DNA of 20,383 nucleotides, taken from assembly GCA_003427395.1 (NCBI GenBank), contig BFEA01000132.1, positions 569,149 to 589,531 of the forward strand, read 5' to 3'. Origin of the DNA: Chara braunii (lineage: Eukaryota > Streptophyta > Charophyceae > Charales > Characeae). Below are positions 10,044 through 17,550 of the stretch, piece after piece. Under the pieces are notes generated by a model. That model was not told where the DNA came from and searched no databases. It saw only the letters and a list, made by a program, of their open reading frames with translations. How positions within the stretch are numbered: the stretch's first letter is position 1; every line of letters begins with the position of its first letter. A program made the translations under genes and the position numbers.

Positions 10044-10192
10044 ATGCTCAGGGACGCTGGACCCGCTTTGCAGCAGGTGCTGCTCCCCACCAATAGATGG
10101 GGCCTCCCCGGTGATGCTAGTGGTGTCTGCTCTTACCCGCACCCCTAGCATCGGATCGGATTGTTTGTTGTTAAAAAAAGAAAAAGAAAAAA
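10044..10192 (+). mobile_element. LINE/SINE 3'-tail copy 1
   Basis: It shares AGGGACGCTGGACCCG, CAGCAGGTG, GCTCCCCACCAAT and GTGTCTGCTCTTA in order with the 3' end of LINE copy A (17551-17722), and ends in an A-rich tail (10172-10192). A hairpin has arms 10113-10125 and 10140-10152 (12 of 13 paired) around the loop TCTGCTCTTACCCG. It is either a very 5'-truncated LINE or a SINE carrying the LINE tail. The bases just upstream (about 9970-10040) resemble the LINE copy A 3' region weakly (shared AGGTCCTA.CAG), which favours a truncated LINE. Confidence 0.75.
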
Positions 10193-10197
10193 GAGAC

Positions 10198-10345
10198 AAC
10201 TCCGCGGGTGACCTCTGCACAGTTTCGAATTTGCAGGAATAACAGTCCACTCCAAAGCTTGGGCGAAGACAAGTTCGAAACTCCAAGCTTGGGCGAAGAC
10301 AAATTCGAAACTCCAAGCTTGGGCGAAGACAAGTTCGAAATTGCA
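10198..10345 (+). repeat. left terminal inverted repeat with three 30-bp subrepeats
   Basis: AAGCTT of the subrepeat lies at 10255, 10285 and 10315, exactly 30 bp apart. Each unit contains the palindrome CCAAGCTTGG (the first with one extra A) and a TTCGAA palindrome. Confidence 0.9.
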
Positions 10346-10777
10346 TTATTATTATTATTTTTTTAAAATCTCGTGGCCGTGGCCCAGCCACGCGACGGGA
10401 TGCTCTCTCTTTCTTTTTTTTTTCCTCCTTTTTTTTTACCTCGGATGTGGCCGAGGCATCGCGGCAGTGGCCAGCCACGCGACAGTGCTTGAAAAAAAAA
10501 AAAAAAAACGAGAGTGAATCTTCCACTAGAACATGGAAAGATGCACCTCGAAATTGCATTATTATTATTATTTTTTTTCAATCTCGGCCGTGGCCGAGGC
10601 ATGGCGGCCGTGGCCCAGCCACGCAACGGGATGCTCTCTCTTTCTTTTTTTCCTTTTGCCTTTTTTTTACCTCGGATGTGGCAGAGGCATCGCGGCGGTG
10701 GCCAGCCACGCGACAGTGCTTGAAAAAAAATAAAAAAAACGAGAGTGAATCTTCTGCTAGAACATGGAAAGATGCAC
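10335..10777. repeat. two tandem copies of a ~213-230 bp internal segment
   Basis: Copy 1 (10335-10547) and copy 2 (10548-10777) both run TCGAAATTGCATTATTATT, then a GGCCGTGGCCCAGCCACGC block, GGATGCTCTCTCTTTCTTTT, ACCTCGGATGTGGC, GCCACGCGACAGTGCTTGA plus poly-A, and end GAGAGTGAATCTT...AACATGGAAAGATGCAC. Within each copy, the CTCTCTTTCTTTT and AAAA..CGAGAG stretches can pair, so every copy is itself hairpin-prone. Confidence 0.85.
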
Positions 10778-10945
10778 GGCCACGAGGCCCCAAGGATGAC
10801 ACGCATAGGTTGTTGTCAGCCCGTGTATCTCGTTGGGCCCCTGTATCCCCTTTGCACAAAAGACAAAAATCATGGCGCCTCAAAAAAAAATAAAAAAATA
10901 AAAAAATCATGGCGCTGTATCTTTCCATGTTCTAGCGAAGATTCA
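10746..10945. repeat. internal inverted repeat
   Basis: 10746-10773 (TGAATCTTCTGCTAGAACAT...) is inverted at 10919-10945 with a one-base gap. The 145-bp spacer holds two copies of AAAAATCATGGCGC. Confidence 0.85.
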
Positions 10946-11097
10946 ATCCCTGAATCTGGTTGGGCCCCTCTGCGTTTCTTTTTTTTTTTTTTTTTTCAGA
11001 CAGTCACACGGATTTTTCTGGCATGTGGGTACGCCGGCCGGGTTAACTCATCACTCGCGGAATAATGTATACTTAACCAGTTGCAGTCTTTGGGTTT

Positions 11098-11164
11098 AAG
11101 GAAAAATGCGTTCGACGGCCTACCCCTCTGCGTTTCCGGTAGGCCGTCGAACGCATTTTTCCTT
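11098..11164. repeat. perfect 27-bp hairpin
   Basis: Arms 11098-11124 and 11138-11164 are perfectly complementary (AAGGAAAAATGCGTTCGACG... and its inverse) around a 13-nt loop. The loop with its flanks contains CCCCTCTGCGTTTC, which also occurs as single-copy sequence at 10965-10978. Confidence 0.95.
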
Positions 11165-11174
11165 GCAGTTTCCT

Positions 11175-11291
11175 TGCAGTTTCGAACTTGTCTTCGCCCA
11201 AGCTTGGAGTTTCGAACTTGTCTTCGCCCAAGCTTGGAGTGGACTGTTATTCCCGCGAATTCGAAACTGTGCAGTCGTCACCCGCGGAGTT
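11175..11291 (-). repeat. right terminal inverted repeat with two 30-bp subrepeats
   Basis: AAGCTT lies at 11200 and 11230. The outer end CCCGCGGAGTT (11281-11291) is the exact inverse of the left end. Small differences from the left copy occur around 11255-11275. Confidence 0.9.
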
Positions 11292-11637
11292 ATTTCAAGA
11301 AAAAAAGACTTCAGTCTGTATGCAGGTCAAGCACAGCTGATTGGAACACGTTGCATGTCTGATTGGCTTTCACACAAATCATGTTTCATTCGTGATCGGT
11401 TAAAATTGTGATGGGATGCCCTCTCGCGCGGCCCAGTAGCCCAGGGCATGACGCAGCAAATAGCCGGCAAAGAAATCTCGTACCCCCTCAATTGTTGACA
11501 AGTGTGGCCGACTGTCGTGCTGCTTCTCGCTCTCAGCCATGAACAACAAAACGTTTCCCTTCTCATGTACTCCAATAAGTGTGTACCTCGAATTGCAAAC
11601 CTGAATAACACTGCATACCAAACTGTGACCCTCACCA

Positions 11638-11950
11638 GCCCTCGGTACTTGTACCACCGGCCCTCAGTACTTGTACCGCCGGCGCTCGGTTCCTGTACCG
11701 TCCACCCTCGGTTCTTGTACTGGCCACCCTCGGTTCCTGTACCGTCCACCCTCGGTTCTTGTACTGGCCACCCTCGGTTCCTGTACCATCGGCCCTCGGT
11801 TTGTGTACTGCTGAACCCTGGTGTTTGTATTCATTCTTGTGCGTTCGGCCCTGAGTTTGTGCATCGCTGGCCCCCAGTTCTAATACTGGTTGTTGTACTA
11901 CCAGCCCCCGGTTCTTATACTTCTGGCCCCTGGTTCTTGTACCGTCAAGC
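11638..11950. repeat. 22-bp minisatellite
   Basis: Eight regular 22-bp units run from 11638 to about 11813 (consensus close to ACCCTCGGTTCYTGTACYGK), followed by about five degenerate, length-variable units to about 11950. Units at 11704 and 11748 are identical and alternate with the units at 11682 and 11726, giving a 44-bp higher-order period. Long open frames cross it on both strands (11502-12026 plus, 11632-12042 minus); because 22 is not a multiple of three, they encode 22-residue repeats and are best seen as by-products. Confidence 0.9.
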
Positions 11951-12071
11951 GGTGTCGGCTCCCAGGCAAATTTCCAAATACTACCATGTACCCTACTACG
12001 CGCTACAGCCTGAGCCAAGTGGCTGAACCTACCAGTGCCCAACCGAGTGGCCCTTGAGAACCTACTACCTG

Positions 12072-12160
12072 TGGTCTACTGAAAAGTCCACCCGCAGCAG
12101 CACACACATGAACACACTGAAAACTTGCACTCTTGGGCTGGACCGGGGTTCGAAACCCAG
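12072..12160 (+). other. possible tRNA-like remnant (B-box)
   Basis: GGTTCGAAACC at 12147-12157 matches the RNA polymerase III B-box exactly. It sits in a T-arm-like hairpin (CGGGG/TTCGAAA/CCCAG, four of five pairs). An A-box candidate, TGGTCTACTGA at 12072-12082, has two mismatches. No acceptor stem is visible. It could be an old SINE head or a chance match. Confidence 0.25.
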
Positions 12161-12169
12161 GTGTACCCA

Positions 12170-12830
12170 ACACTTCAGATGTTCCATGATGTTTGGAAAA
12201 CCATCCCCACAAAACTCCTATCCGCGCCCAGTCCCTCCTAAGCATCTGCATGATGCCCACAGTGTCAATCATTTTCTTACCCTCTTGAGTTGTGGAATGT
12301 GTGTGCTGTTTTTCTTTCTTTGTTGCAGTGTTATCTCATCCATGGATCGTTCTGGAAATTGGCCGGCTGGATGGCTCAGAAAGTCAGAATAGGTTTGGCC
12401 CTGTCTTTCCTTTGACTCCTCCTTGTCTCTTTGGGAAAACAGCAATTTCCATCCAATTTTTGTTGTTGTTCTTTGTTGCCTTCTTGGTAATGCGGGCCAG
12501 CCTCCGACATTATTATATGACTCAGATGACTGTATTTCAGGATGCCAAATTTTGAACAATTTTTGAACTCATGACGATCTGTTTATAAACAGTTACATGT
12601 GTGTACTATGTATTCGTCACCTACACAGTATGTCCATTTCTTCTTTCGTAGTATACTGAGTATTACTGACTGAGTGCAATCTTTACGTTAAAAAAAAAAG
12701 AAGAAGCAATATTCTTCTCTCGTATGCCTCACAGGACCTAATCTCCCATCTAAGTTGAACTCGGAATCATTGAATGCTGCAGTTATGGGTTGACACCGAC
12801 CTCCACCTGTGCCTAAGCACCCTTGCAATC
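12170..12830. other. region without recognisable genes
   Basis: Short open stretches only, with T-rich runs near 12310-12330 and 12440-12480 and an A-rich run near 12689. No domain or structured repeat is supported. Confidence 0.5.
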
Positions 12831-12832
12831 CC

Positions 12833-12979
12833 TTTTTTTTTTTTTTTGAACTTCGTATGAGGGAAAACCTACTTAACGAGGTGATAAGAGCAGCCCCGAT
12901 AAACAGGCCCCAGCGTCTAAGGCTCCATCTATTGGTGGGGAGCTGCACCTGCTGGGAATCGGGTCCAGCATCCCTGTAC
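12833..12979 (-). mobile_element. LINE/SINE 3'-tail copy 2 (minus strand)
   Basis: Read on the minus strand, it carries GGATGCTGGACCCGATT, CAGCAGGTGCAGCTCCCCACC and CTGCTCTTATCA, and ends in an A15 tail (T15 at 12833-12847). The conserved loop (12882-12893) is flanked by arms 12871-12881 and 12894-12904, which pair with one mismatch and three G-U-type pairs. The bases between hairpin and tail (TTTTCCCTCATACGAAG on the minus strand) differ from copy 1 and LINE copy A but resemble those of the fragment at 13098-13149. Confidence 0.75.
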
Positions 12980-12996
12980 AATGATGTAATGTGTAT

Positions 12997-13027
12997 CAGC
13001 TGGAAATCGGGTCCAGCGTCCCTTTAC
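12997..13027 (-). repeat. partial duplicate of the LINE/SINE-tail 5' segment
   Basis: Minus strand: GTAAAGGGACGCTGGACCCG then ATTTCCAGCTG. This matches only the first ~30 bases of the tail module, 51 bp or less from the full copy at 12833-12979, so it is a local partial duplication. Confidence 0.7.
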
Positions 13028-13097
13028 AGTGATGTGTGGATAATGCTAACTATGCATCCAATAATATCTGTATATGTTCGTCAATCAATATATGTCG

Positions 13098-13201
13098 CAT
13101 GAAGGGAAAACCCTATCTACGATGTCTACCGGATCGCCGTAAAGAGCAGAGGCATTGATTACTTCCCCACTCAAGGGAAGGATTGACCCCCTGCCCATAC
13201 A
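13098..13201 (-). mobile_element. diverged LINE/SINE-tail fragment
   Basis: On the minus strand CTGCTCTTTA (13140-13149) is followed by a short spacer and TAGGGTTTTCCCTTCAT, paralleling copy 2 (CTGCTCTTATCA ... TAGGTTTTCCCTCAT). Upstream it carries the repeat shared with 6580-6628. There is no poly-A tail, and the stem around the loop is mostly lost. Confidence 0.45.
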
Positions 13202-13312
13202 GCTTAATCCTATCAATCTAACCAAACATATGTGTGCAGTGCAAACCCTCGCTATGTCATCTGTGTGCATTATTGACCTCCTGCCATCCCAATCAGCAAG
13301 CGGCAACACCAG

Positions 13313-13413
13313 AAACCCTAATCAACCCAAAGCCAGATCTCTTGCTCAATCAATAGAACACAACTATCAAAAAGAATCACTCATGCCATCGAGCAAGCGA
13401 TTAGGGTTAGGGA
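13313..13413. other. telomere-like short motifs
   Basis: AAACCCTAA at 13313-13321 is the plant telo-box. TTAGGGTTAGGG at 13401-13412 is two telomere-type units in the opposite sense. They are about 80 bp apart and only two units long, so neither is a true interstitial array. Confidence 0.4.
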
Positions 13414-13441
13414 ACCTGCTAACCCTTGACAGACGTAATCC

Positions 13442-13444
<3 letters not shown>

Positions 13445-13473
<29 letters not shown>
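13445..13473. repeat. C29 homopolymer
   Basis: 29 consecutive C residues (G29 on the other strand). The true length in the genome is uncertain because such runs are error-prone in sequencing. Confidence 0.85.
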
Positions 13474-13475
<2 letters not shown>

Positions 13476-13589
13476 ACTCGTGCGCCATGGCAACACAAAT
13501 CCGCCAGCACCACAAGTGTCATTGAAGCAGCCACCTCGCTCCCGATGTCGTTGTTGCTGATGCCGATCTTGCAAGTGTTGTAGGTATTC

Positions 13590-13700
13590 ATCATTTCTCC
13601 TGTTGTTGTTGTTGGTGTAGCGATCATCGTTGATGGCGTTATTGTCATTGTTGTTGTCTTTGATCCAGTCTTCAGTGTTGTTGTTGTTGTTTGTGGTGTT
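13590..13700. repeat. GTT-rich trinucleotide tract
   Basis: Imperfect GTT/GTC/ATC triplets, including GGTGTAGCGATCATCGTTGA. A related string (GTTGTCGAAGCGATCGTC) occurs near 7726 and a similar tract at 9075-9160. On the minus strand all three read as Thr/Ile-rich peptide, perhaps the same low-complexity region of a repeated gene or element. Confidence 0.5.
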
Positions 13701-14236
13701 CCCACTGTTTTCACTGGCGGGCAACCAATCACCCACCCGTTATAAGCCGCCACCATCTGTGGAGAGGCTGGAAGAAGCTGCCTTTCTTCAGGCCCTCCTA
13801 ACACCTGGCACGAGCTAGAAGGCGACTCCCCAGCTCCGTCCTAACCAACCAGGAGGGGCGAGCTAACTATCTCAGCCGGTGAACTCGAAGCATGCCACAG
13901 GGGTTCGTGGTGAACGACAACAGAATCCAAGCGAACCCACGACCTTCTGAATGCCACTGATTGGAATTTTTTCTTTTTGTTTCTGAGTGCAATTATTTGT
14001 AATATGGTTACAGAGTCATACAGACTTACAGTAGTAAGTTGAAGAAGGCTGTTTGTGAAAACAGCTGGAGATATCAGACGTGAGAATGCTGACATGAGTA
14101 ACACAAAATCAGGTGAAAAACATGATCGCCGAAAGTTCAAGGCGTTCAGTCAGTCTACACAAAGTGAATTGGTCCCTAAGGAAACCCTGAAAGGCGGCAC
14201 CGATCCATTATATGATTATACAGTGCTCTCCATTTC

Positions 14237-14264
14237 TTTTTTTTTTTTCTTTTTTTTTGTTGAA
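14237..14264. repeat. T-rich tract
   Basis: Nearly uninterrupted T run with one C; it could be the tail of a minus-strand retroelement, but nothing recognisable adjoins it. Confidence 0.6.
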
Positions 14265-15260
14265 AAAGGGTCCATGTTATGGTAGAGGGTGGATGCTAGG
14301 CCTCGGGAGGTGACTATCGCCGTACTCAACCAGCGAGGGGATCAGATGGCTTGTAACAACCCCAAGGACAGTCTTTCCTCCAGGGGATGGCATTCGTGAC
14401 CTGCTATATCCTAATCTTTATCGCAAGTTGAGTCCTACAGCAGTGCGACCCAGACCTCTCTATCTAGACCTAGACCTACACCAACCCGCGCCTTCGGAGG
14501 GGTGGTAGACACTTTCCCCCAGACGCTACCATAGGGACACCCCGAATCTCAAGGATGACCCGGATACAGGAGGGGGCACGGATATACACGGTCATTCCCC
14601 CCTTGTATCACATCGTGCAGACTCTATGGGTGGCGAAGGCACCCTTCTAAATCAATGCGACAATCCTCCCCCCCCTGCCTAAGATGACACCCTACCTCGA
14701 AGCCCTTCCCAAGACTCACGCCCCAGTCGGCCCCTCAGTGGGAACTCAGACAGACACCAATCCCGGATGAAGCCCAGCCCACAAGCATTGTGAGATCAAC
14801 CTGAAGCCCGGCTGTGGGAATCGTATATGCCTAAGAACCAACCACTACCATTACTCAAGGGGGTGTAGAAAGCGGGGTCTGCCCTGGACCTAGTATCGTA
14901 CGATGTGGGTGTGGACTCTCGTGGGTGGATCATGAGGCTGGGAAACAACCGTGGTACCCAGACGCAACCAGATACACCCACGGAGCAGCCCATACGAATC
15001 AAGCGGCACACACAGACAGGCCCACAACCCCTACACAGAGTCCTATCTACTCATCCTACCCTCCCCCCCTATCTATCATCCCACCCCCCATCTATCCCCT
15101 CTAGCCCTGCCCATGGTGAGTACACGAGACAGACCTAGAGATCATACCCAACACACAGCCCACACACAAACACTGGACACTCATCAGACCCCTAAAGGCC
15201 AACCACTCAAACAGTCCTCCCCCCAAAAGCCCGCTACCAGCATACCACAATCATGGACCT
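14265..15260. other. C-rich region without a supported gene
   Basis: The plus strand is rich in CC, ACC and CCT words. A 125-codon open stretch (14951-15328, plus) encodes only Pro/Thr/His/Gln-rich low-complexity sequence. I considered a LINE 5' region or ORF1, but found no coiled coil, RRM or zinc-knuckle pattern. Confidence 0.45.
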
Positions 15261-15261
15261 A

Positions 15262-15320
15262 CCCCCTTGGGTGGTGCACAGGGAGTACTGTAATAAGTAC
15301 CATGCATCAGCCCAAGGGGG
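15262..15320. repeat. inverted repeat, 10-bp perfect arms
   Basis: Arms CCCCCTTGGG (15262-15271) and CCCAAGGGGG (15311-15320). Inside, GTACT and AGTAC can pair as a second short stem and GGTGCA/TGCATC pair partly, so the whole 59-bp segment may fold. Confidence 0.7.
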
Positions 15321-15372
15321 GTGTGTGAATGGCCGGGCGCTATGAACGTGCCTTATGGCGGATGTGCGTGAG

Positions 15373-15452
15373 GCCGCAGAGTTTTGAACCTGCGACCTCA
15401 TACCACCATGCGCATTTCCAGCTGGTGCTCTAACCACTGAGCCACCAGGCCA
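15373..15452 (-). mobile_element. tRNA-like SINE head or tRNA pseudogene
   Basis: The minus strand carries TGGCTCAGTGG (15434-15444), an exact match to the Pol III A-box. After 43 bases comes GGTTCAAAACT (15380-15390), a B-box with a few departures. A D-arm (GCTC/GAGC) and a T-stem (CGCAG/CTGCG, enlarged loop) can form. The acceptor stem does not pair and the anticodon region is abnormal, so it is not a working tRNA. Box type and spacing fit the tRNA-derived promoter of a SINE. Its body would extend leftward on the plus-strand map (towards 15320), but I see no poly-A there. Confidence 0.6.
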
Positions 15453-15913
15453 ATCACTGCTCTCCGTTTCTCTGTGTCTTGTTTTTGTTTTTTTTTTCCC
15501 CATGTGTGTCTCACAGCGATAACTTGAAAAAAGTTAAAAGTTTTAAGCTGTAAACACGTATCTGATACCTACACAATGTACACACCATTCTCTGCCCGTA
15601 TGAGGAGAATGATAGATAGATCATGATGGAGTGTCCACTGGAGACACAGCATTTGCAGGTCACAAACTGACAAGTGTGGCTGCCAACACACATCCACAGC
15701 ATGCCAGGTCAGTCAAGGCAGAGGATCGAATCTCGCACGGCCTGGCATATCATCACCGGGCGTCCAAGTGGCAAGCCGGTGAACAAATTCAAATTTCCAG
15801 ATGAACAAAAAGCATAAATGAACAAGCACACTTCATGTAGAAGAAATGCACAATGTGTGAGGTGTTGCTCTCGTGGTGGACATTCTGTCACACCACTCTC
15901 GGAATGTGCAAAA

Positions 15914-15955
15914 TGAGAATGAACTTCGCGCTAGACCATGGCCAGATGCACCTGC
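15914..15955 (+). repeat. dispersed copy of a foldback-element internal motif
   Basis: The segment containing CTAGACCATGGCCAGATGCA aligns without gaps to 10511-10549 inside the foldback-like element (CTAGAACATGGAAAGATGCA); 30 of 39 bases match. The flanks do not align. Confidence 0.5.
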
Positions 15956-16092
15956 CACGTTTTTGTCTGCGTGACATTTCGTGTGGCGAGGCCCTCAATG
16001 TGCAAAATAATGACTGCAAGTGTCCAGATGCGCTTTGGACTTTGACTTAGAACAAAACTGGGAAAAATGAATTTATGCCGGGCCTCCACTGG

Positions 16093-16135
16093 CAGCCCCA
16101 ACCCTGCACCCTAAAGGGCCTAAACCACTAGGTCA
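16093..16135 (-). other. weak tRNA-like A-box/B-box pair
   Basis: The minus strand has TGACCTAGTGG (16125-16135), one base off the A-box consensus, and a poor B-box (GGGTTGGGGCTG). The boxes are only 20 bases apart, shorter than usual. A decayed SINE head is possible. Confidence 0.25.
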
Positions 16136-16269
16136 AGGGTCAAACGTGCAATACCTCCCTCCACCAAGAGGAGTACCCTCCCTTCATTAAGAGAGGTAGT
16201 TCGCTATCCTTGCAGGGGTCCCCTATAGCCTGTAGGTAGGTAGTGAAAGATGAATGAATTTGAGAAAGA

Positions 16270-16360
16270 GTACTGGTGGTTAAAAAAAAGAAAGAAGGAG
16301 AAAGCGAAAAAGAAGAAGAAGAAAAAGCAGCATATGAAAAAGACAAAAAAAAAACAACAA
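16270..16360. repeat. A/G-rich low-complexity tract
   Basis: Imperfect GAA/AAG runs ending in an A-run near 16345-16354. No coding support. Confidence 0.7.
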
Positions 16361-16460
16361 TGAGGGGGCGAAGGATTCTGAAGAATAGGGCCCTTAAAAA
16401 TAAATAAATTAATAAATCCAGACTCTGGTTCTGATGTGCTTTTGAGCTAGCTGTAGATTT

Positions 16461-17550
16461 CCTATCTGGAAAAAAGCGGAAAAACAGTCCCTTGGTGTAA
16501 ATTATGTAAATCTGCATCAAGTAGAAAGATATCGGAATCAATTGAACATATCTTTTTAGAATGCCCCGGCTCTATTTGGCTTTGGCGGTGGTGGGATCGC
16601 ATTTGGGGTCAACTAGAGACAAGTCACGATTGGCCGTGGTGTTGGAAAGCATTACTATTAGAACACTGGTCCCCCGAACCAGAGGACTTGTTCACCCTGA
16701 ACCTGTTTTCTTTGGGGAGGAGAGCGGTTCTCTGGGCGATATGGCAGAGAAGGAACACATACGAATGGGAGAATGTGAGACTCGACGGTCCAGATTTCAC
16801 TGATACAATCAAACATCAAATTCAAACTCATATACAGGATAAATGGATAACCCTAAAAGAAGCAATCCAATTTAACTCTAACAAGACAGGAATCTCCAAC
16901 TCTCTCAAACAATTCAGCAGTAACTGGCTGGGGGGGGGAAATGGGGGGAAAAATAGGGAGGGTGGAATGGGAGGAAGATGGCAAGAGTGATGACCAAATC
17001 TGCAACAGGAATCTCAAGTTGATTTTTTATGACTGGACCCAGGTGGAGCCTTCAATCCCCCTACGCCCCGCCAACGAGTTTCCAAGTTTCTTCCCAATTC
17101 CCCAAGACGCATTGGTTCCTCTATCTTGGTATGGGAGGGAGCAATAACCCCCTCTGTCTGAGTTCATACCTGTGGTTTTTCCTGATCAAGCTTTTTTCGA
17201 GCTCCGGCAAGCTCAACAATCATCTTCATTCCTCTACGGGCGCTCCTTCTCTCCGCAGATACAGAGTCGAAAAGGCAGGCAGAGAGCTGGGGGGAACGAT
17301 CCACACAGGAAGAAGGAGGTACTTCGAGGGTATGCCGGATTTCGGCAAACGCAGAAATACTGAGTCTTTGTTATACATAGGAAGAAGGATGTTTTTTCAG
17401 GTGGGCAAGCCAGATTCTTTTTCTAAGCTTTCGGAATGTTAGGAGTGCTAGCTTTTACCTCAAATCAGGCGCCCAGACAGGGTGAAGAGGCACAGGTCCT
17501 AGCAGATCCACTGTTCAAATACCAATCCTATTCATCTACTCCTGTTAACA
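16461..17550 (+). pseudogene. LINE copy A: C-terminal end of ORF2 (zinc knuckle and tail region), frameshifted
   Basis: ORF2 is the endonuclease/reverse transcriptase polyprotein of non-LTR retrotransposons; this copy keeps only its C-terminus. PIWKK at 16461 is in one frame. A second frame, from about 16478 to 16930, carries a complete C-x2-C-x13-H-x4-C zinc knuckle (C 16496, C 16505, H 16547, C 16562) followed by SIWLWRWWDRIW, the usual zf-RVT layout. It continues through LGRRAVLWAIWQRRNTYEWE and a helical, Gln-rich stretch. A G9 run at 16930-16938 marks a shift to a third frame (RVEWEEDGKSDDQ ... FYDWTQVEP ... EFPSFFPIPQDA), with a stop at 17145-17147 and weaker coding signal (VVFPDQAFFELRQAQQ) to about 17360. 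The 5' part, including all RT motifs, is missing, as usual for 5'-truncated LINE insertions. Confidence 0.8.

Larger units (their letters stand above)
10198..11291. mobile_element. foldback-like element with long subrepeat-bearing terminal inverted repeats
   Basis: The ends 10198-10345 (148 bp) and 11175-11291 (117 bp) are near-perfect inverted copies, both beginning AACTCCGCGGGTGAC from outside. Inside each end a 30-bp unit (CCAAGCTTGGGCGAAGACAA plus GTTCGAAACT) is tandemly repeated, three times on the left and two on the right; this explains the length difference. The middle carries two tandem copies of a ~213-230 bp segment, further inverted repeats and poly-A/T tracts, but no credible protein. 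This architecture (long inverted termini made of tandem subrepeats around a variable middle) is that of foldback transposons and related non-autonomous DNA elements. No clear target-site duplication is visible: left flank AAAAGAGAC, right flank ATTTCAAG. Confidence 0.7.

Noticed and set aside
10035-11065. Several open frames of 66-174 codons on both strands across the foldback-like element
   Set aside because: They run through poly-A/T tracts and inverted repeats and encode runs of K, F or N; the two strands mirror each other. No domain.
11502-12042. Long open frames on both strands over the minisatellite
   Set aside because: They are produced by stop-free 22-bp units; the same apparent repeat protein appears in more than one frame.
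13367-13804. 145-codon minus-strand frame with a Gly run and Thr-rich segment
   Set aside because: The Gly run is the C29 homopolymer and the Thr run the GTT tract; no independent coding evidence.
13925-13960. GGTTCG-containing B-box-like string on the minus strand with an AGTGG nearby
   Set aside because: The box spacing is too short and the B-box departs from consensus at several key bases.
14951-15328. 125-codon Pro/Thr/His-rich frame considered as LINE ORF1
   Set aside because: Low-complexity C-rich DNA; no coiled coil, RRM or zinc knuckle, and not placed next to a matching ORF2.
15701-15748. ATGCCAGG/CCTGGCAT inverted repeat around GGATCGAATCTC, tRNA-like at first sight
   Set aside because: Only about 48 bases, no A-box and no D-arm; the arms are 8 bp and could be chance.
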